A DNA stretch of 64,000 bases from Butyrivibrio sp. FCS014 (GCF_000526935.1 NZ_JAHA01000003.1:124001-188000); one strand, 5' to 3'; counted from the stretch's first letter, positions 24,255 to 33,625 are shown. Notes: a model not told the origin generated them from the letters alone. Numbers and translations are program-made.

Positions 24255-25478
24255 TTATTTATTGTTTTCCACTTCCTGCATCTTCATGGCACGAACCTTT
24301 GAAGCAAGGCCAAAGAGATTGATGAAGCCCTCAGCATCGTGGTGATCGTAGAGGTCACCGGTCTTGAAGGATGCGATGCTCTCATTGTAGAGAGAGTAAG
24401 GGGACTTGGTGCCGGCCTTGATGATGTTGCCCTTGTAGAGCTTGAAGGTAACTTCACCGGTAACATATTTCTGTGTTGACTCGATAAAGGCCTGCTCGGC
24501 TTCGCGAAGAGGAGTGAACCATTTCCCTTCATATACTAGATCGGCAAATTTGTTGCCCATATCCTTCTTCATTGTATAGGTATCACGGTCCAAAATCAAC
24601 TCTTCAAGCTGCTGATGAGCTTCATAGAGTATGGTTCCTCCGGGAGTCTCATAGACGCCTCTGGACTTCATTCCAACAACACGGTTCTCAACGATATCAA
24701 CAATACCGATGCCGTTCTCACCGCCAAGTTTGTTCAGGGTGCGGATGATATCGGAAACCTTCATTTCCTTGCCGTTAACTGACTTGGGGATACCGCCCTC
24801 GAAAGTCATTGTAACGGTAGTGGGCTTATCGGGAGCATCCTCAGGTGTTTTGCCGAGTACTAAGAGGTGCTTGTAATTGGGCTCCAGTGAAGGATCCTCA
24901 AGCTCCAGACCCTCGTGGGAGATGTGCCAGAGATTTCTGTCACGGCTGTAGCTGGAATCTGCAGAGAAGGGAAGGTTGATGCCGTGGGCCTTACAGTACT
25001 CAATCTCGGATTCGCGTGAATCCATTGTCCACTTATCATTTCTCCAGGCTGCAATGATCTTGATGTCGGGAGCAAGAGCCTTGATACCAAGCTCAAAACG
25101 GATCTGGTCGTTGCCCTTTCCGGTAGCGCCGTGGCAGATAGCAACAGCGCCTTCTTTTCTGGCAATCTCAACCAGCTTTTTAGCAATAAGAGGACGTGCC
25201 ATGGAAGTTCCAAGCAGGTACTTGTTCTCATATACAGCATGTGCCATTACGCAGGGAACGATGTACTCATCACAGAACTCGTCAACTACATCTAAAACAT
25301 AGAGTTTGCTGGCGCCGCAGCTCTTAGCTCTCTCATCGAGGCCATCCAGCTCTTCTTCCTGTCCGCAGTCGATGCAGACACAAACTACTTCGTAATCAAA
25401 ATTTTCCTTGAGCCACGGAATGATAGCAGTGGTATCAAGACCGCCTGAATACGCAAGAATAACTTTTTCTTTAGCCAT
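24255..25478 (-). CDS. argG: Argininosuccinate synthase
   Basis: A 407-residue enzyme that joins citrulline and aspartate with ATP in arginine synthesis. The N-terminal PP-loop reads AYSGGLDTT, and the later GHGI-type segments (CHGATGKGNDQIRFE) fit the family. The start at 25478 follows GAGGAAAG; a longer in-frame start at 25610 would cross the promoter and is rejected. It is divergent from argC over a shared operator region. No argH or argF is in the window. Confidence 0.97.
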   Translation of the reverse strand: MAKEKVILAYSGGLDTTAIIPWLKENFDYEVVCVCIDCGQEEELDGLDERAKSCGASKLYVLDVVDEFCDEYIVPCVMAHAVYENKYLLGTSMARPLIAKKLVEIARKEGAVAICHGATGKGNDQIRFELGIKALAPDIKIIAAWRNDKWTMDSRESEIEYCKAHGINLPFSADSSYSRDRNLWHISHEGLELEDPSLEPNYKHLLVLGKTPEDAPDKPTTVTMTFEGGIPKSVNGKEMKVSDIIRTLNKLGGENGIGIVDIVENRVVGMKSRGVYETPGGTILYEAHQQLEELILDRDTYTMKKDMGNKFADLVYEGKWFTPLREAEQAFIESTQKYVTGEVTFKLYKGNIIKAGTKSPYSLYNESIASFKTGDLYDHHDAEGFINLFGLASKVRAMKMQEVENNK

Positions 25479-25523
25479 AGTACTTTCCTCAACTTTCTTT
25501 ATGATTCGCTTAATCTGAAAGCT

Positions 25524-25552
25524 ACTATAAACCCAAAATGCATAAAATGCAA
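25524..25552 (-). promoter_or_regulatory. argG promoter
   Basis: On the minus strand TTGCAT (25552-25547), 17 bases, then TATAGT (25529-25524), 46 bases before the argG start. Confidence 0.7.
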
Positions 25553-25620
25553 TAGTAAATGCATAAATATTTAAAAAATAATCAAAAAGTGCATAATTAT
25601 GAAATTTCATGTTGCATATT
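25536..25620. promoter_or_regulatory. Arginine operator region with four ATGCAT/TGCATA repeats
   Basis: AT-rich repeats containing TGCAT occur near 25539, 25559, 25590 and 25613. They resemble ARG boxes (AT-rich 18-mers with TGAAT/TGCAT half-sites). The outer copies overlap the -35 elements of argG and argC, so one ArgR-type repressor could shut both promoters. Confidence 0.6.
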
Positions 25621-25640
25621 TCATTTTTGAGCCGTATACT
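25612..25640 (+). promoter_or_regulatory. argC promoter
   Basis: TTGCAT (25612-25617), a 17-base spacer, TATACT (25635-25640), 36 bases before the argC start. Confidence 0.72.
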
Positions 25641-25676
25641 AAAACAAGCATATTCTTATATGGAAAGGCGAAAACT

Positions 25677-26729
25677 ATGATAAAGGCAGGAATCATCGGT
25701 GCTACCGGATATGCAGGAGCAGAGATCGTAAGGCTTTTACTTGCTCATCCGGAAGCGGAAGTTGTATGGTATGGCTCCAGAAGCTATATTGATGAGAAAT
25801 ACAGCAGCATATACGGAAATTTCTTTAAGCTTGTGGATGCAAAGTGTATGGACGACAACATGGAGGTCCTTGCAGAAGAGGTGGATGTTATCTTCACAGC
25901 AACTCCCCAGGGACTTTGCGCATCACTTGTAAATGAAGATATCCTTAATAAGGTAAAGATCATTGATCTCTCCGCAGACTTCAGATTAAAGGATGTAGCA
26001 GTCTATGAGAAGTGGTACAGGATTGAGCACAAGGCTCCTTCATATATAGAAGAAGCTGTCTACGGACTTTGCGAGATCAACAGGAAGGACATAGCAAAGG
26101 CAAGGATAGTTGCAAATCCCGGATGCTATACCACCTGTTCCATTCTTACAGCCTATCCCCTGGTAAAAGAGGGACTCATAGATCCTGACACTTTGATAGT
26201 GGATGCACTTTCCGGTGTCTCCGGTGCAGGAAGAGGTGCCAAGGTGGCAAACCTCTACTGTGAGGTAAATGAGAGCGCCAAGCCCTACGGTGTTGCAAAT
26301 CACCGTCACACCCCCGAGATCGAGGAGCAGCTGGGCTACGCCGCAGGAAAAGAGATAGTGATCAACTTCACACCTCATCTGGCTCCAATGAACAGAGGAA
26401 TCCTTGCCACGGAATACGCTTCCTTAATAAAGAAGGACGGCAAGCTTCCAACCTACGATGAAGTAAGAGCTGCCTATGAGAAGTATTATAAGGATGAGAC
26501 CTTTATAAGGCTTCTTGATAAAGATGTTTATCCCGAGACCAGATGGGTTGAGGGCAGCAACTTTGTGGATATAGGCTTTAAGATAGATGAGCGCACAGGC
26601 AGGATTATAATGATGGGCGCCATCGACAATCTGGTTAAAGGCGCAGCCGGACAGGCGGTCCAGAATATGAACATCCTCTTCGGACTTGATGAGGGCATGG
26701 GCCTTAAGCTTGTTCCGGCTTTCCCGTAA
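25677..26729 (+). CDS. argC: N-acetyl-gamma-glutamyl-phosphate reductase
   Basis: A 350-residue NADPH-dependent enzyme, third step of arginine synthesis. The Rossmann motif is GIIGATGYAGAE, and the active-site cysteine lies in VANPGCYTT. The later HRHTPEIEEQL segment is typical. The start at 25677 follows a GGAAAGGCG site; an upstream in-frame ATG at 25599 lies within the operator. First gene of the rightward arginine operon. Confidence 0.97.
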   Translation: MIKAGIIGATGYAGAEIVRLLLAHPEAEVVWYGSRSYIDEKYSSIYGNFFKLVDAKCMDDNMEVLAEEVDVIFTATPQGLCASLVNEDILNKVKIIDLSADFRLKDVAVYEKWYRIEHKAPSYIEEAVYGLCEINRKDIAKARIVANPGCYTTCSILTAYPLVKEGLIDPDTLIVDALSGVSGAGRGAKVANLYCEVNESAKPYGVANHRHTPEIEEQLGYAAGKEIVINFTPHLAPMNRGILATEYASLIKKDGKLPTYDEVRAAYEKYYKDETFIRLLDKDVYPETRWVEGSNFVDIGFKIDERTGRIIMMGAIDNLVKGAAGQAVQNMNILFGLDEGMGLKLVPAFP

Positions 26730-26767
26730 TTTTGCGGGATATTCCTATGTAAAAGAGGTATTGAGCA

Positions 26768-27211
26768 ATGGTTCGTGTAATGACAATGGATGATTATGAT
26801 GCTGTTTACGGGCTGTGGATGTCTATTCACGGCTTTGGAATCCGCACCGTTGATGACTCCCGTGAGGGCATAGAGCTCTTTTTAAAAAGAAATCCCACCA
26901 CCAGCGCGGTATATGAAAAGGACGGCAAGATCGTCGGAGCAATCCTTTGCGGACATGACGGCAGAAGAGCCTGCATGTATCACGTATGCGTAAGCGAAGA
27001 GTACCGTATGCACGGTATAGGCAAGAAGATGGTGGAGTTCTGCTGCGAGCAGCTTAAGAAGGAGAAGATCAACAAGGTATGCATCAACGCCTTTGTCACC
27101 AACAACGTGGGGAACAAGTTCTGGCAGAAGATGGGCTGGACCTTAAGGGATGACATGAACTATTATGACTTCACCTTAAACCCGGATAATCTTACAGTAT
27201 TTAATAAGTAA
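26768..27211 (+). CDS. GNAT N-acetyltransferase within the arginine operon
   Basis: A 147-residue single-domain acetyltransferase. The acetyl-CoA loop reads CVSEEYRMHGIGKKM and the last motif is NNVGNKFWQKMGW. It lies between argC and argJ, 38 and 27 bases from them. Because ArgJ of the bifunctional type already makes N-acetylglutamate, this protein might be an extra acetylglutamate synthase for priming, or modify another amine. Position supports an arginine-linked role; the sequence alone does not settle it. Confidence 0.82.
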   Translation: MVRVMTMDDYDAVYGLWMSIHGFGIRTVDDSREGIELFLKRNPTTSAVYEKDGKIVGAILCGHDGRRACMYHVCVSEEYRMHGIGKKMVEFCCEQLKKEKINKVCINAFVTNNVGNKFWQKMGWTLRDDMNYYDFTLNPDNLTVFNK

Positions 27212-27238
27212 AAGATCACTCTTTTGGGAGGATATAAT

Positions 27239-28462
27239 ATGAAAACTATAGAAGGCGGAGTAACAGCTGCAAAGGGCTTTAAGGCTGCCAGCTGCGAGGC
27301 CGGTATCAAGTATCAGGGAAGAACCGATATGGCTTTTGTTTTTTCGGATAAGCCCTGCGTCAGTGCGGGAACCTTCACCAGCAATCAGGTAAAGGCAGCC
27401 TGCGTTCAGTGGGATATGAAGCTGGTTCATGGTGACGGCCCTCTGCACGGCGTTGTCATCAATTCGGGAATAGCCAATGCCTGCACGGGAAAAGAGGGAT
27501 TTGATGCCTGCGAGGCTACCGCAAAGGCCGTAGAAGAGACGCTTTCCGTACCCTTCGATTCCATCGCCGTTGCATCAACCGGAGTTATCGGCATGCAGCT
27601 TCCCGTGGACAAACTTACCGCAGGAGTAAAGAAGATGGCACCGGACCTTTCAGAGAGCATCGAGGCCGGAACCGCAGCATCAAAGGCCATTATGACCACC
27701 GACACTGTGAACAAGGAAATCGCTGTTTCTTTTGACATCGGGGGTAAAGAGGTAACTCTTGGCGGAATGAGCAAGGGAAGCGGAATGATCCATCCCAACA
27801 TGTGTACCATGCTGGCTTTCCTTACAACAGATATTTCCATTGAAAAGAAACTGATGCAGGAGGCCATTTCCGAAGTTGTCAAGGACTCCTTCAATATGAT
27901 AACCGTGGACGGAGATACCTCCACCAATGATACCCTGATCCTTATGGCCAACGGCGAGGCAGGAAATGAGAAGATCACCGGAAAAGGTGAAGCTTACGAT
28001 GCTTTCATGGAGGCGCTTAAGTTTGTCTGCACCTTCCTTGCCAAGAAGATGGCGGCAGATGGTGAAGGCGCCAGCAAGCTTTTCGAGGCAAAGGTTGTAA
28101 ATGCAAAGAGTAAGGATGATGCAAGGACTCTCTCAAGAGCCATTGTTGGTTCCAATCTTTCCAAGGCGGCAATCTTCGGATGCGACGCCAATTTCGGAAG
28201 GTTCCTGTGTGCCATGGGATACAGCGGAGCCGAGTTTGACCAGAACGATGTGGAGCTTTTCTTTGAGAGCGCAAACGGTCGCCTTCAGGTCTTTGACAAG
28301 GGAACGCCCCTTGCCTTTGACGAGGACGAGGCTCTTAAGATCATGAAAGCAGATGCGGTCACTGTTTTTGTTGACATGCATGAGGGCAGCGAAGAGGCCA
28401 CTGCCTGGGGATGCGATCTTACCTATGACTATGTAAAGATAAATGCTGATTATAGATCTTAA
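27239..28462 (+). CDS. argJ: Glutamate N-acetyltransferase / ornithine acetyltransferase
   Basis: A 407-residue enzyme that recycles the acetyl group from acetylornithine to glutamate. The autocleavage site, which frees the catalytic Thr, is seen as MCTMLAFLTTD, following the GGMSKGSGMIHPN segment. It normally splits into two chains. The start at 27239 follows a strong GGGAGGATA site. ArgJ presence explains the lack of argA and argE here. Confidence 0.96.
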   Translation: MKTIEGGVTAAKGFKAASCEAGIKYQGRTDMAFVFSDKPCVSAGTFTSNQVKAACVQWDMKLVHGDGPLHGVVINSGIANACTGKEGFDACEATAKAVEETLSVPFDSIAVASTGVIGMQLPVDKLTAGVKKMAPDLSESIEAGTAASKAIMTTDTVNKEIAVSFDIGGKEVTLGGMSKGSGMIHPNMCTMLAFLTTDISIEKKLMQEAISEVVKDSFNMITVDGDTSTNDTLILMANGEAGNEKITGKGEAYDAFMEALKFVCTFLAKKMAADGEGASKLFEAKVVNAKSKDDARTLSRAIVGSNLSKAAIFGCDANFGRFLCAMGYSGAEFDQNDVELFFESANGRLQVFDKGTPLAFDEDEALKIMKADAVTVFVDMHEGSEEATAWGCDLTYDYVKINADYRS

Positions 28463-28480
28463 TAGAAAGAGGAGACAGGT

Positions 28481-29380
28481 ATGGACAAGGATATGCAGGA
28501 TGTATTGAAGAAGGCAGAGGTGCTGGTTGAGGCCCTTCCCTATATTCAGAAGTTCAACAGAAAGATCATTGTTGTAAAGTACGGCGGAAGTGCCATGAGC
28601 AATGAGGAGCTTCAGAAGAACGTCATCACCGACGTTACTCTTCTTAAGCTGGTAGGCTTTAAGCCCATCATCGTTCACGGAGGCGGCAAGGCCATCAGCA
28701 GCTGGGTTTCCAAGGTGGGAAAAGAGGCTGAGTTTGTAAACGGACTTCGTGTGACGGATTCAGAGACAATGGAAATTGCGGAGATGGTCCTTGGAAGAGT
28801 CAACAAGCAGCTTGTTACCATGGTTCAGGAACTTGGGGTAAAGGCCATCGGTATCAGCGGCAAGGATTCAGGTCTTTTGCATGTTAAAAAGAAGTACTCT
28901 GACGGCAAGGACATCGGATACGTAGGCGAGGTAGACAGCGTCGATCCCAAGGTTCTTTATGATCTTCTTGATAACGATTACCTGCCTATCATTGCCCCTA
29001 TCGGACTTGATGATAATTTCGATACCTACAACATCAATGCAGATGATGCAGCCTGTGCCATTGCCAAGGCAGTAGGGGCTGACAAGCTGGCTTTTTTGAC
29101 CGACATTGAGGGAGTGTACAAGGATATCAACGATCCTTCCACCTTCATATCAAGGCTGACATGTTCCGAGGCGGATGCTCTTATCGCAAGCGGAAACATC
29201 GGCGGAGGCATGCTTCCCAAGCTCAACAACTGTACCGATGCCATCAAGCAGGGTGTTAACAAGGTGCATATTCTTGACGGAAGGATCCCTCACTGCCTGC
29301 TTCTTGAGATCTTTACCAATAAGGGTGTCGGGACCATGTTTATGGGCGACAACGACGACCTGGCGCAGAATGCCGGATGA
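28481..29380 (+). CDS. argB: Acetylglutamate kinase
   Basis: A 299-residue amino acid kinase. The phosphate-binding loops VVKYGGSAM and VHGGGKAI and the C-terminal NINADDAA segment are clear. The N-terminal extension ([19 protein letters not shown]) is typical of the hexameric, arginine-inhibited form, so feedback inhibition by arginine is expected. GAAAGAGGAG precedes the ATG. Confidence 0.96.
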   Translation: MDKDMQDVLKKAEVLVEALPYIQKFNRKIIVVKYGGSAMSNEELQKNVITDVTLLKLVGFKPIIVHGGGKAISSWVSKVGKEAEFVNGLRVTDSETMEIAEMVLGRVNKQLVTMVQELGVKAIGISGKDSGLLHVKKKYSDGKDIGYVGEVDSVDPKVLYDLLDNDYLPIIAPIGLDDNFDTYNINADDAACAIAKAVGADKLAFLTDIEGVYKDINDPSTFISRLTCSEADALIASGNIGGGMLPKLNNCTDAIKQGVNKVHILDGRIPHCLLLEIFTNKGVGTMFMGDNDDLAQNAG

Positions 29381-29452
29381 GAATGAATGCGGGCGCATGG
29401 GCTCTAAGATAAAGTGCCCCGGTTTTTAACAGATGAAATGGGAGAGAAAGCT

Positions 29453-30652
29453 ATGAGCGAACAGATGAAGAAGTATATAGATGAAGCGGAGAAGGCTCTT
29501 TTGCACACCTACAATCGCTATCAGATTGTTCTGGATAAGGGCGAAGGCGTATATCTCTATGACATTGACGGTAAGAAGTATCTGGATTTTGTTTCCGGAA
29601 TTGCTGTGTTTGCCCTTGGCTACGGCAACAGGAAATACAATGATGCCCTTAAAGGTCAGATTGACAAGCTTCTTCATACCTCCAATTATTACTACAACGT
29701 TCCTGCCATTGAGGCTGCAAAGAAGATCAAGGAAGTCTCGGGAATGGACAGGGTATTCTTTACAAACAGCGGAGCGGAGGCTGTAGAGGGGGCTCTTAAG
29801 GCTGCAAGAAAGTATGCTTATCTTAAGGATGGCAGAACGGATCACGAGATCATAGCCATGAATCACTCCTTCCACGGAAGGACCTTCGGCGCCCTTTCGG
29901 TTACGGGAAATCCCCACTACCGCGAGGCTTTTGAGCCCATGATAGGTAATATAAAGTTTGCGGACCTAAACGACCTTGACAGCGTCCTTTCTCTTGTGAA
30001 TGAAAAGACCTGTGCCATTATCCTTGAGACTGTTCAGGGAGAGGGCGGTATTTTCCCTGCAGCAAAAGAGTTTCTTGAAGGGATCAGAAAGGTGTGCGAT
30101 GAAAAGGACATCCTGATGATCCTTGACGAGATCCAGTGCGGCATGGGAAGAACAGGGTATATGTTTGCATGGCAGAAATACGGCATTAAGCCTGATATCA
30201 TGACAACAGCCAAGGCGCTTGGCTGCGGAGTTCCTGTCGGAGCATTCCTTATGACCGAGAAAGTAGGGCAGAATTCACTGGTGGCCGGAGATCACGGGAC
30301 CACCTACGGAGGCAATCCCTTTGCCTGTGCGGCCATCAATAAAGTCCTTGATTTATTTAAAGAGGACAATATAATAGAGAATGTGAATGCGGTGGCTCCC
30401 TATCTGGAGCAGCGTCTTGATGAACTTAAGGACAAATACGACTTCATTACAGACAGAAGAGGTGCAGGTTTAATGCAGGGTCTTGTCTTTGACAGACCTG
30501 TTGCGGAAGTGATCAACAAGGCTCTTGAAAAGGGACTTATCCTTATCAATGCCGGCACCAATATCATAAGGTTTGTGCCGCCGCTGGTTATAACGAAGGA
30601 GAATATTGATGACATGATCTCTATTTTGGATTCATGTCTGGAGTCTATATGA
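29453..30652 (+). CDS. argD: Acetylornithine aminotransferase
   Basis: A 399-residue class III PLP aminotransferase. Landmarks are the FTNSGAEAVEGALKAARKY segment, the LDEIQCGMGRTG stretch with the cofactor-binding Asp, and the PLP lysine in TTAKALGCG. The start at 29453 follows GGGAGAGAAAG; an upstream in-frame ATG at 29414 lacks a site. A weak GGGC/GCCC hairpin with T run lies between argB and argD (29390-29430) and could give partial termination. Its stop overlaps the next gene (ATGA). Confidence 0.95.
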   Translation: MSEQMKKYIDEAEKALLHTYNRYQIVLDKGEGVYLYDIDGKKYLDFVSGIAVFALGYGNRKYNDALKGQIDKLLHTSNYYYNVPAIEAAKKIKEVSGMDRVFFTNSGAEAVEGALKAARKYAYLKDGRTDHEIIAMNHSFHGRTFGALSVTGNPHYREAFEPMIGNIKFADLNDLDSVLSLVNEKTCAIILETVQGEGGIFPAAKEFLEGIRKVCDEKDILMILDEIQCGMGRTGYMFAWQKYGIKPDIMTTAKALGCGVPVGAFLMTEKVGQNSLVAGDHGTTYGGNPFACAAINKVLDLFKEDNIIENVNAVAPYLEQRLDELKDKYDFITDRRGAGLMQGLVFDRPVAEVINKALEKGLILINAGTNIIRFVPPLVITKENIDDMISILDSCLESI

Positions 30653-32142
30653 AGTTACGTATCAGGATTTTTTCAATAATACTGGCGCTTTGTGCTCTGG
30701 CGGGCACTTTTGTCTATGCCCGTTCTGACAGGAATATTTTTGAAGATTATTCACTATTTGGCAATAATAAGACTACAGTCAGGCTTTGGTACACGGATGA
30801 TTCGCTTACTCCGTATCTGCAGAGCCGGGCTGTTGCCTACGCCGAGTCCAATGATGATGTTCGTATCGAACCTGTACTGGTCTCCGGTCTTGAATACCTG
30901 GAGGAGATCAACAGGGCATCTGTCGATATGGACAATTACCCGGATCTTTATATCATAACAAATGACTCTCTGGAGAAGGCCTATCTTGCAGGTCTTGCCA
31001 TGGAGGTTGATGAGGACGGACAGTTTCTGACAGGAAGTATTTTCCCTGAAGCTGCCCTTAATTCCGTGACCTACGAGGGCAAGAAGATTGCTTATCCCTT
31101 CTACTTTGAGACAAGTTCACTGATCTACAACAAGACCTACCTTGAAAATATGGCTGTTGAGACCATGCAGTCCGAGATTGACACTGCGGAGGGCGAAGCG
31201 GCTCAGGCTGCGGCAGAAGAGGCATCAAGCGAGGGAGAGCTTGAGGATGCAGCTACTTCCGATGTCAGCACTGAGATCACTCAGGGCATGATCGATGAGG
31301 CGGTGGCTGAAAGCCTTCCCCTTACCATTTCCGATATCCTTAAGTTTGCCGAGAGCTACAACGCTCCTGAGCAGGTTGAAGCGGTGTTTGAGTGGGATGT
31401 TACCGATATCTTCTACAATTATTTCTTTGTTGGAAACTACATGAATGTTGGCGGAGATGCCGGCGATGATGTCAATCAGATAGATATTTACAATACCGAT
31501 ACCATCAGCTGCATGAAGATCTATCAGCAGCTCAACCAGTTCTTTGCTATAGACCCTGAATCCATTGATTATAATCAGGTGGTTCAGGACTTCATAAATG
31601 GCAAGGTAGTATTTACTGTGGCCACCACGGATATCATCAAGAAAATTGAGGATGCCCAGGCTGCAGGAGAGTGCGACTTTGAATTTGCGGTTGCGGATAT
31701 GCCCGGTATCACAGCTGATTTTGGTTCAAGGACCATGTCGGTTACAGAGTGTCTTGTGGTAAACGGCCTCTCCGAGCATGGAAAAGAGGCAGCTGACGTT
31801 GCCAAATTCCTGTGCAGCGACACTTCAGGTGACCTGTTCAGGCATTCCGATAAAATAGCTGCAAGATACGGCGTAGAATACGGTGATCCCAACATTGTGA
31901 CCTTTGTAAAGGTATATGCGGATTCGGTTCCCATGCCCAAGACCATCGAGACCAGTAATCTGTGGATGCAGCTTGAGATTGCCTTCACCAAGATCTGGAA
32001 CGGTGAGGACTGTAATTCCACTTTAAGGCAGGTGTCTGAGAATATCATGACCCAGATCACCGGTGAGCCCTTCTCCGAGGAAACTCTTCCTGATCCCAGT
32101 AATGTAGACATTACTGCCGATCTTAATGAAGATAATGATTGA
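30649..32142 (+). CDS. Extracellular solute-binding protein, family 1-like (orphan)
   Basis: A 497-residue secreted protein. The N-terminal signal sequence (about 1-24, ending near VYA) lacks a lipobox Cys. The mature part resembles sugar-type ABC solute-binding proteins, with WYTDDSLTPYLQ, DLYIITNDSLEKAYLAG and the later FINGKVVFTVATTD segments. An acidic low-complexity insert lies at about 170-222. No permease or ATPase genes are adjacent. The ATG overlaps the argD stop, which ties it to the arginine operon. It may be a sensor or borrow a permease from elsewhere. Confidence 0.78.
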   Translation: MKLRIRIFSIILALCALAGTFVYARSDRNIFEDYSLFGNNKTTVRLWYTDDSLTPYLQSRAVAYAESNDDVRIEPVLVSGLEYLEEINRASVDMDNYPDLYIITNDSLEKAYLAGLAMEVDEDGQFLTGSIFPEAALNSVTYEGKKIAYPFYFETSSLIYNKTYLENMAVETMQSEIDTAEGEAAQAAAEEASSEGELEDAATSDVSTEITQGMIDEAVAESLPLTISDILKFAESYNAPEQVEAVFEWDVTDIFYNYFFVGNYMNVGGDAGDDVNQIDIYNTDTISCMKIYQQLNQFFAIDPESIDYNQVVQDFINGKVVFTVATTDIIKKIEDAQAAGECDFEFAVADMPGITADFGSRTMSVTECLVVNGLSEHGKEAADVAKFLCSDTSGDLFRHSDKIAARYGVEYGDPNIVTFVKVYADSVPMPKTIETSNLWMQLEIAFTKIWNGEDCNSTLRQVSENIMTQITGEPFSEETLPDPSNVDITADLNEDND

Positions 32143-32167
32143 AATATTACAACAAATTTAATAAAAT
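32139..32167 (+). promoter_or_regulatory. Promoter of comEA-like gene
   Basis: TTGAAA (32139-32144), a 17-base spacer, TAAAAT (32162-32167). The -35 overlaps the preceding stop codon. Confidence 0.65.
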
Positions 32168-32184
32168 AGATTAGCATGGTGGGG

Positions 32185-32199
32185 TCCTCCATAGGAGGA
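32185..32199 (+). promoter_or_regulatory. Shine-Dalgarno sequence hidden in a hairpin
   Basis: TCCTCC-ATA-GGAGGA is a perfect 6-bp stem. Its right arm is the ribosome-binding site of the comEA-like gene, four bases before the ATG at 32203. When folded it would hide the site; the 3-base loop makes the stem tight. Confidence 0.6.
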
Positions 32200-32202
32200 A
32201 AC

Positions 32203-32919
32203 ATGCGAAAAAAGTTAATGGTTTTAATAGCGGTAGTTATGCTTATAATGCAGACAGGATGTACATCAGCAAGTACTGAAGTGGTACTTGAATCCGTTGC
32301 GGAAACATCTGCTTTTGAATCACCTCAGGAGATTTCAGCTCCTGCTGTGGATAAGAGTGATGGCTCTTTTCCCGGGGAAGAGAAAGAGGATGCAAGCGAT
32401 GCTGCGGCGTCTGAATCCTTGAATACGCAGGTTGTGGTATATGTCTGCGGAGCGGTAAAAAGCGCCGGAGTTTATGAGCTGGAAGCCGGGTCGAGGCTTG
32501 ATGATGCAGTGAAGGCTGCTGGCGGCTTTGGCGATGAGGCGGACAGGACCTATGTGAATCTGGCTGCCCCCTGTGAAGACGGGATCAAGCTGTATATTCC
32601 TACCGTGGCGGAAGTTGAAGAGATGATGGAAGGAAGCGGTAACGGCTCCTTATCCGGGACAGATGAGTCCGGAGGTATTTCCGGAGGATTTTCAGCCTTT
32701 GAGGGTAAAGCGGCAGCTGCGGACAACGGTCTTATCAACATCAATACCGCGACCAAAGAAGAACTTACCTCTTTGCCGGGAATCGGCGCGGGGTATGCCG
32801 ACAGGATAATATCCTATCGCAGTGATAAGGGGGCCTTTAAGAGCATAGAAGATATCATGAAGGTTTCCGGTATCAAGGAAAAGCTTTTTTCCAAAATCAA
32901 AGATAAGATAACGGTTTGA
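32203..32919 (+). CDS. comEA: ComEA family DNA-binding lipoprotein-like protein
   Basis: A 238-residue protein. The N-terminal hydrophobic segment ends in MQTGC, a borderline lipobox, so it may be a lipoprotein or a membrane-anchored protein. An acidic linker leads to an SLBB domain (about 75-130: VYVCGAVKSAGVYEL) and a C-terminal helix-hairpin-helix pair (about 175-238: INTATKEELTSLPGIG). ComEA binds incoming double-stranded DNA outside the membrane during natural transformation. comEC lies 3.2 kb downstream on the same strand. The start follows AGGAGGAAAC. Confidence 0.88.
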   Translation: MRKKLMVLIAVVMLIMQTGCTSASTEVVLESVAETSAFESPQEISAPAVDKSDGSFPGEEKEDASDAAASESLNTQVVVYVCGAVKSAGVYELEAGSRLDDAVKAAGGFGDEADRTYVNLAAPCEDGIKLYIPTVAEVEEMMEGSGNGSLSGTDESGGISGGFSAFEGKAAAADNGLININTATKEELTSLPGIGAGYADRIISYRSDKGAFKSIEDIMKVSGIKEKLFSKIKDKITV

Positions 32920-32941
32920 ATTATTTAGGAATGGTGAAGAA

Positions 32942-33622
32942 ATGAGTAAGAGAGCGCTGGTTGTTGACGACGAGAGAGCAATTGTAAAGGGAATAAAGTT
33001 CAGCCTTGAACAGGATGATATCGTGGTCGACTGTGCCTATGACGGCAACGAAGCGCTGGAGATGGCCAGGAATAATGAGTATGATATCGTACTTCTGGAT
33101 GTTATGCTTCCGGGACTGACGGGTTTTGAAGTATGTCAGCAGATAAGGGAGTTTTCCAACGTTCCCATTATCATGCTTACCGCCAAGGGCGATGACATGG
33201 ACAAGATCCTTGGACTTGACTACGGCGCTGACGACTATATGACCAAGCCCTTTAACATTCTTGAGGTTAAGGCCAGGATCAAGGCGATCATGCGCAGGAT
33301 GAGCAGGCCCGGAGATACAGAAAAGGTTATCAGCTACGGTGATCTTAAGCTCAACGAAGAGTACAGACGTGTCTTTGTGAAGGAGAGGGAGATCAATGTC
33401 ACCAGCAGGGAGTATGAGCTTTTGGAGCTTCTTGCATCAACTCCCGGCAAGACCTACTCAAGGGAAGAGCTTCTTGAGACCATCTGGGGCAAGGATTATC
33501 CCGGTGATGAGAGAACCGTGGATGTTCACATCAGAAGGCTTCGTGAAAAACTTGAGACCAATCCCAGCGAGCCTCGTTATGTTAGGACCAAGTGGGGCAG
33601 CGGATACTATTTCCAGGCATAA
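32942..33622 (+). CDS. OmpR/PhoB-type response regulator
   Basis: A 226-residue protein with a receiver domain (1-118, acidic Asp9/Asp10, phosphoacceptor Asp53 in LLDVML, LTAKG with conserved Thr and Lys). A winged-helix DNA-binding domain follows (about 130-225, with SREYELLELLAS and TVDVHIRRLREKLE). It is followed four bases later by its kinase gene. Its sequence style resembles WalR/MtrA-type regulators of cell-wall processes. Confidence 0.93.
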   Translation: MSKRALVVDDERAIVKGIKFSLEQDDIVVDCAYDGNEALEMARNNEYDIVLLDVMLPGLTGFEVCQQIREFSNVPIIMLTAKGDDMDKILGLDYGADDYMTKPFNILEVKARIKAIMRRMSRPGDTEKVISYGDLKLNEEYRRVFVKEREINVTSREYELLELLASTPGKTYSREELLETIWGKDYPGDERTVDVHIRRLREKLETNPSEPRYVRTKWGSGYYFQA

Positions 33623-33625
33623 TTT

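Noticed and set aside
24860..25240. Long open frames antisense or out of frame within argG and neighbouring genes
   Set aside because: They are shadows of well-supported genes, with low-complexity, Ser/Arg-rich translations and no ribosome sites.
29390..29430. Terminator between argB and argD
   Set aside because: Only a 4-bp GGGC/GCCC stem with a long loop; too weak to call, mentioned only in the argD entry.
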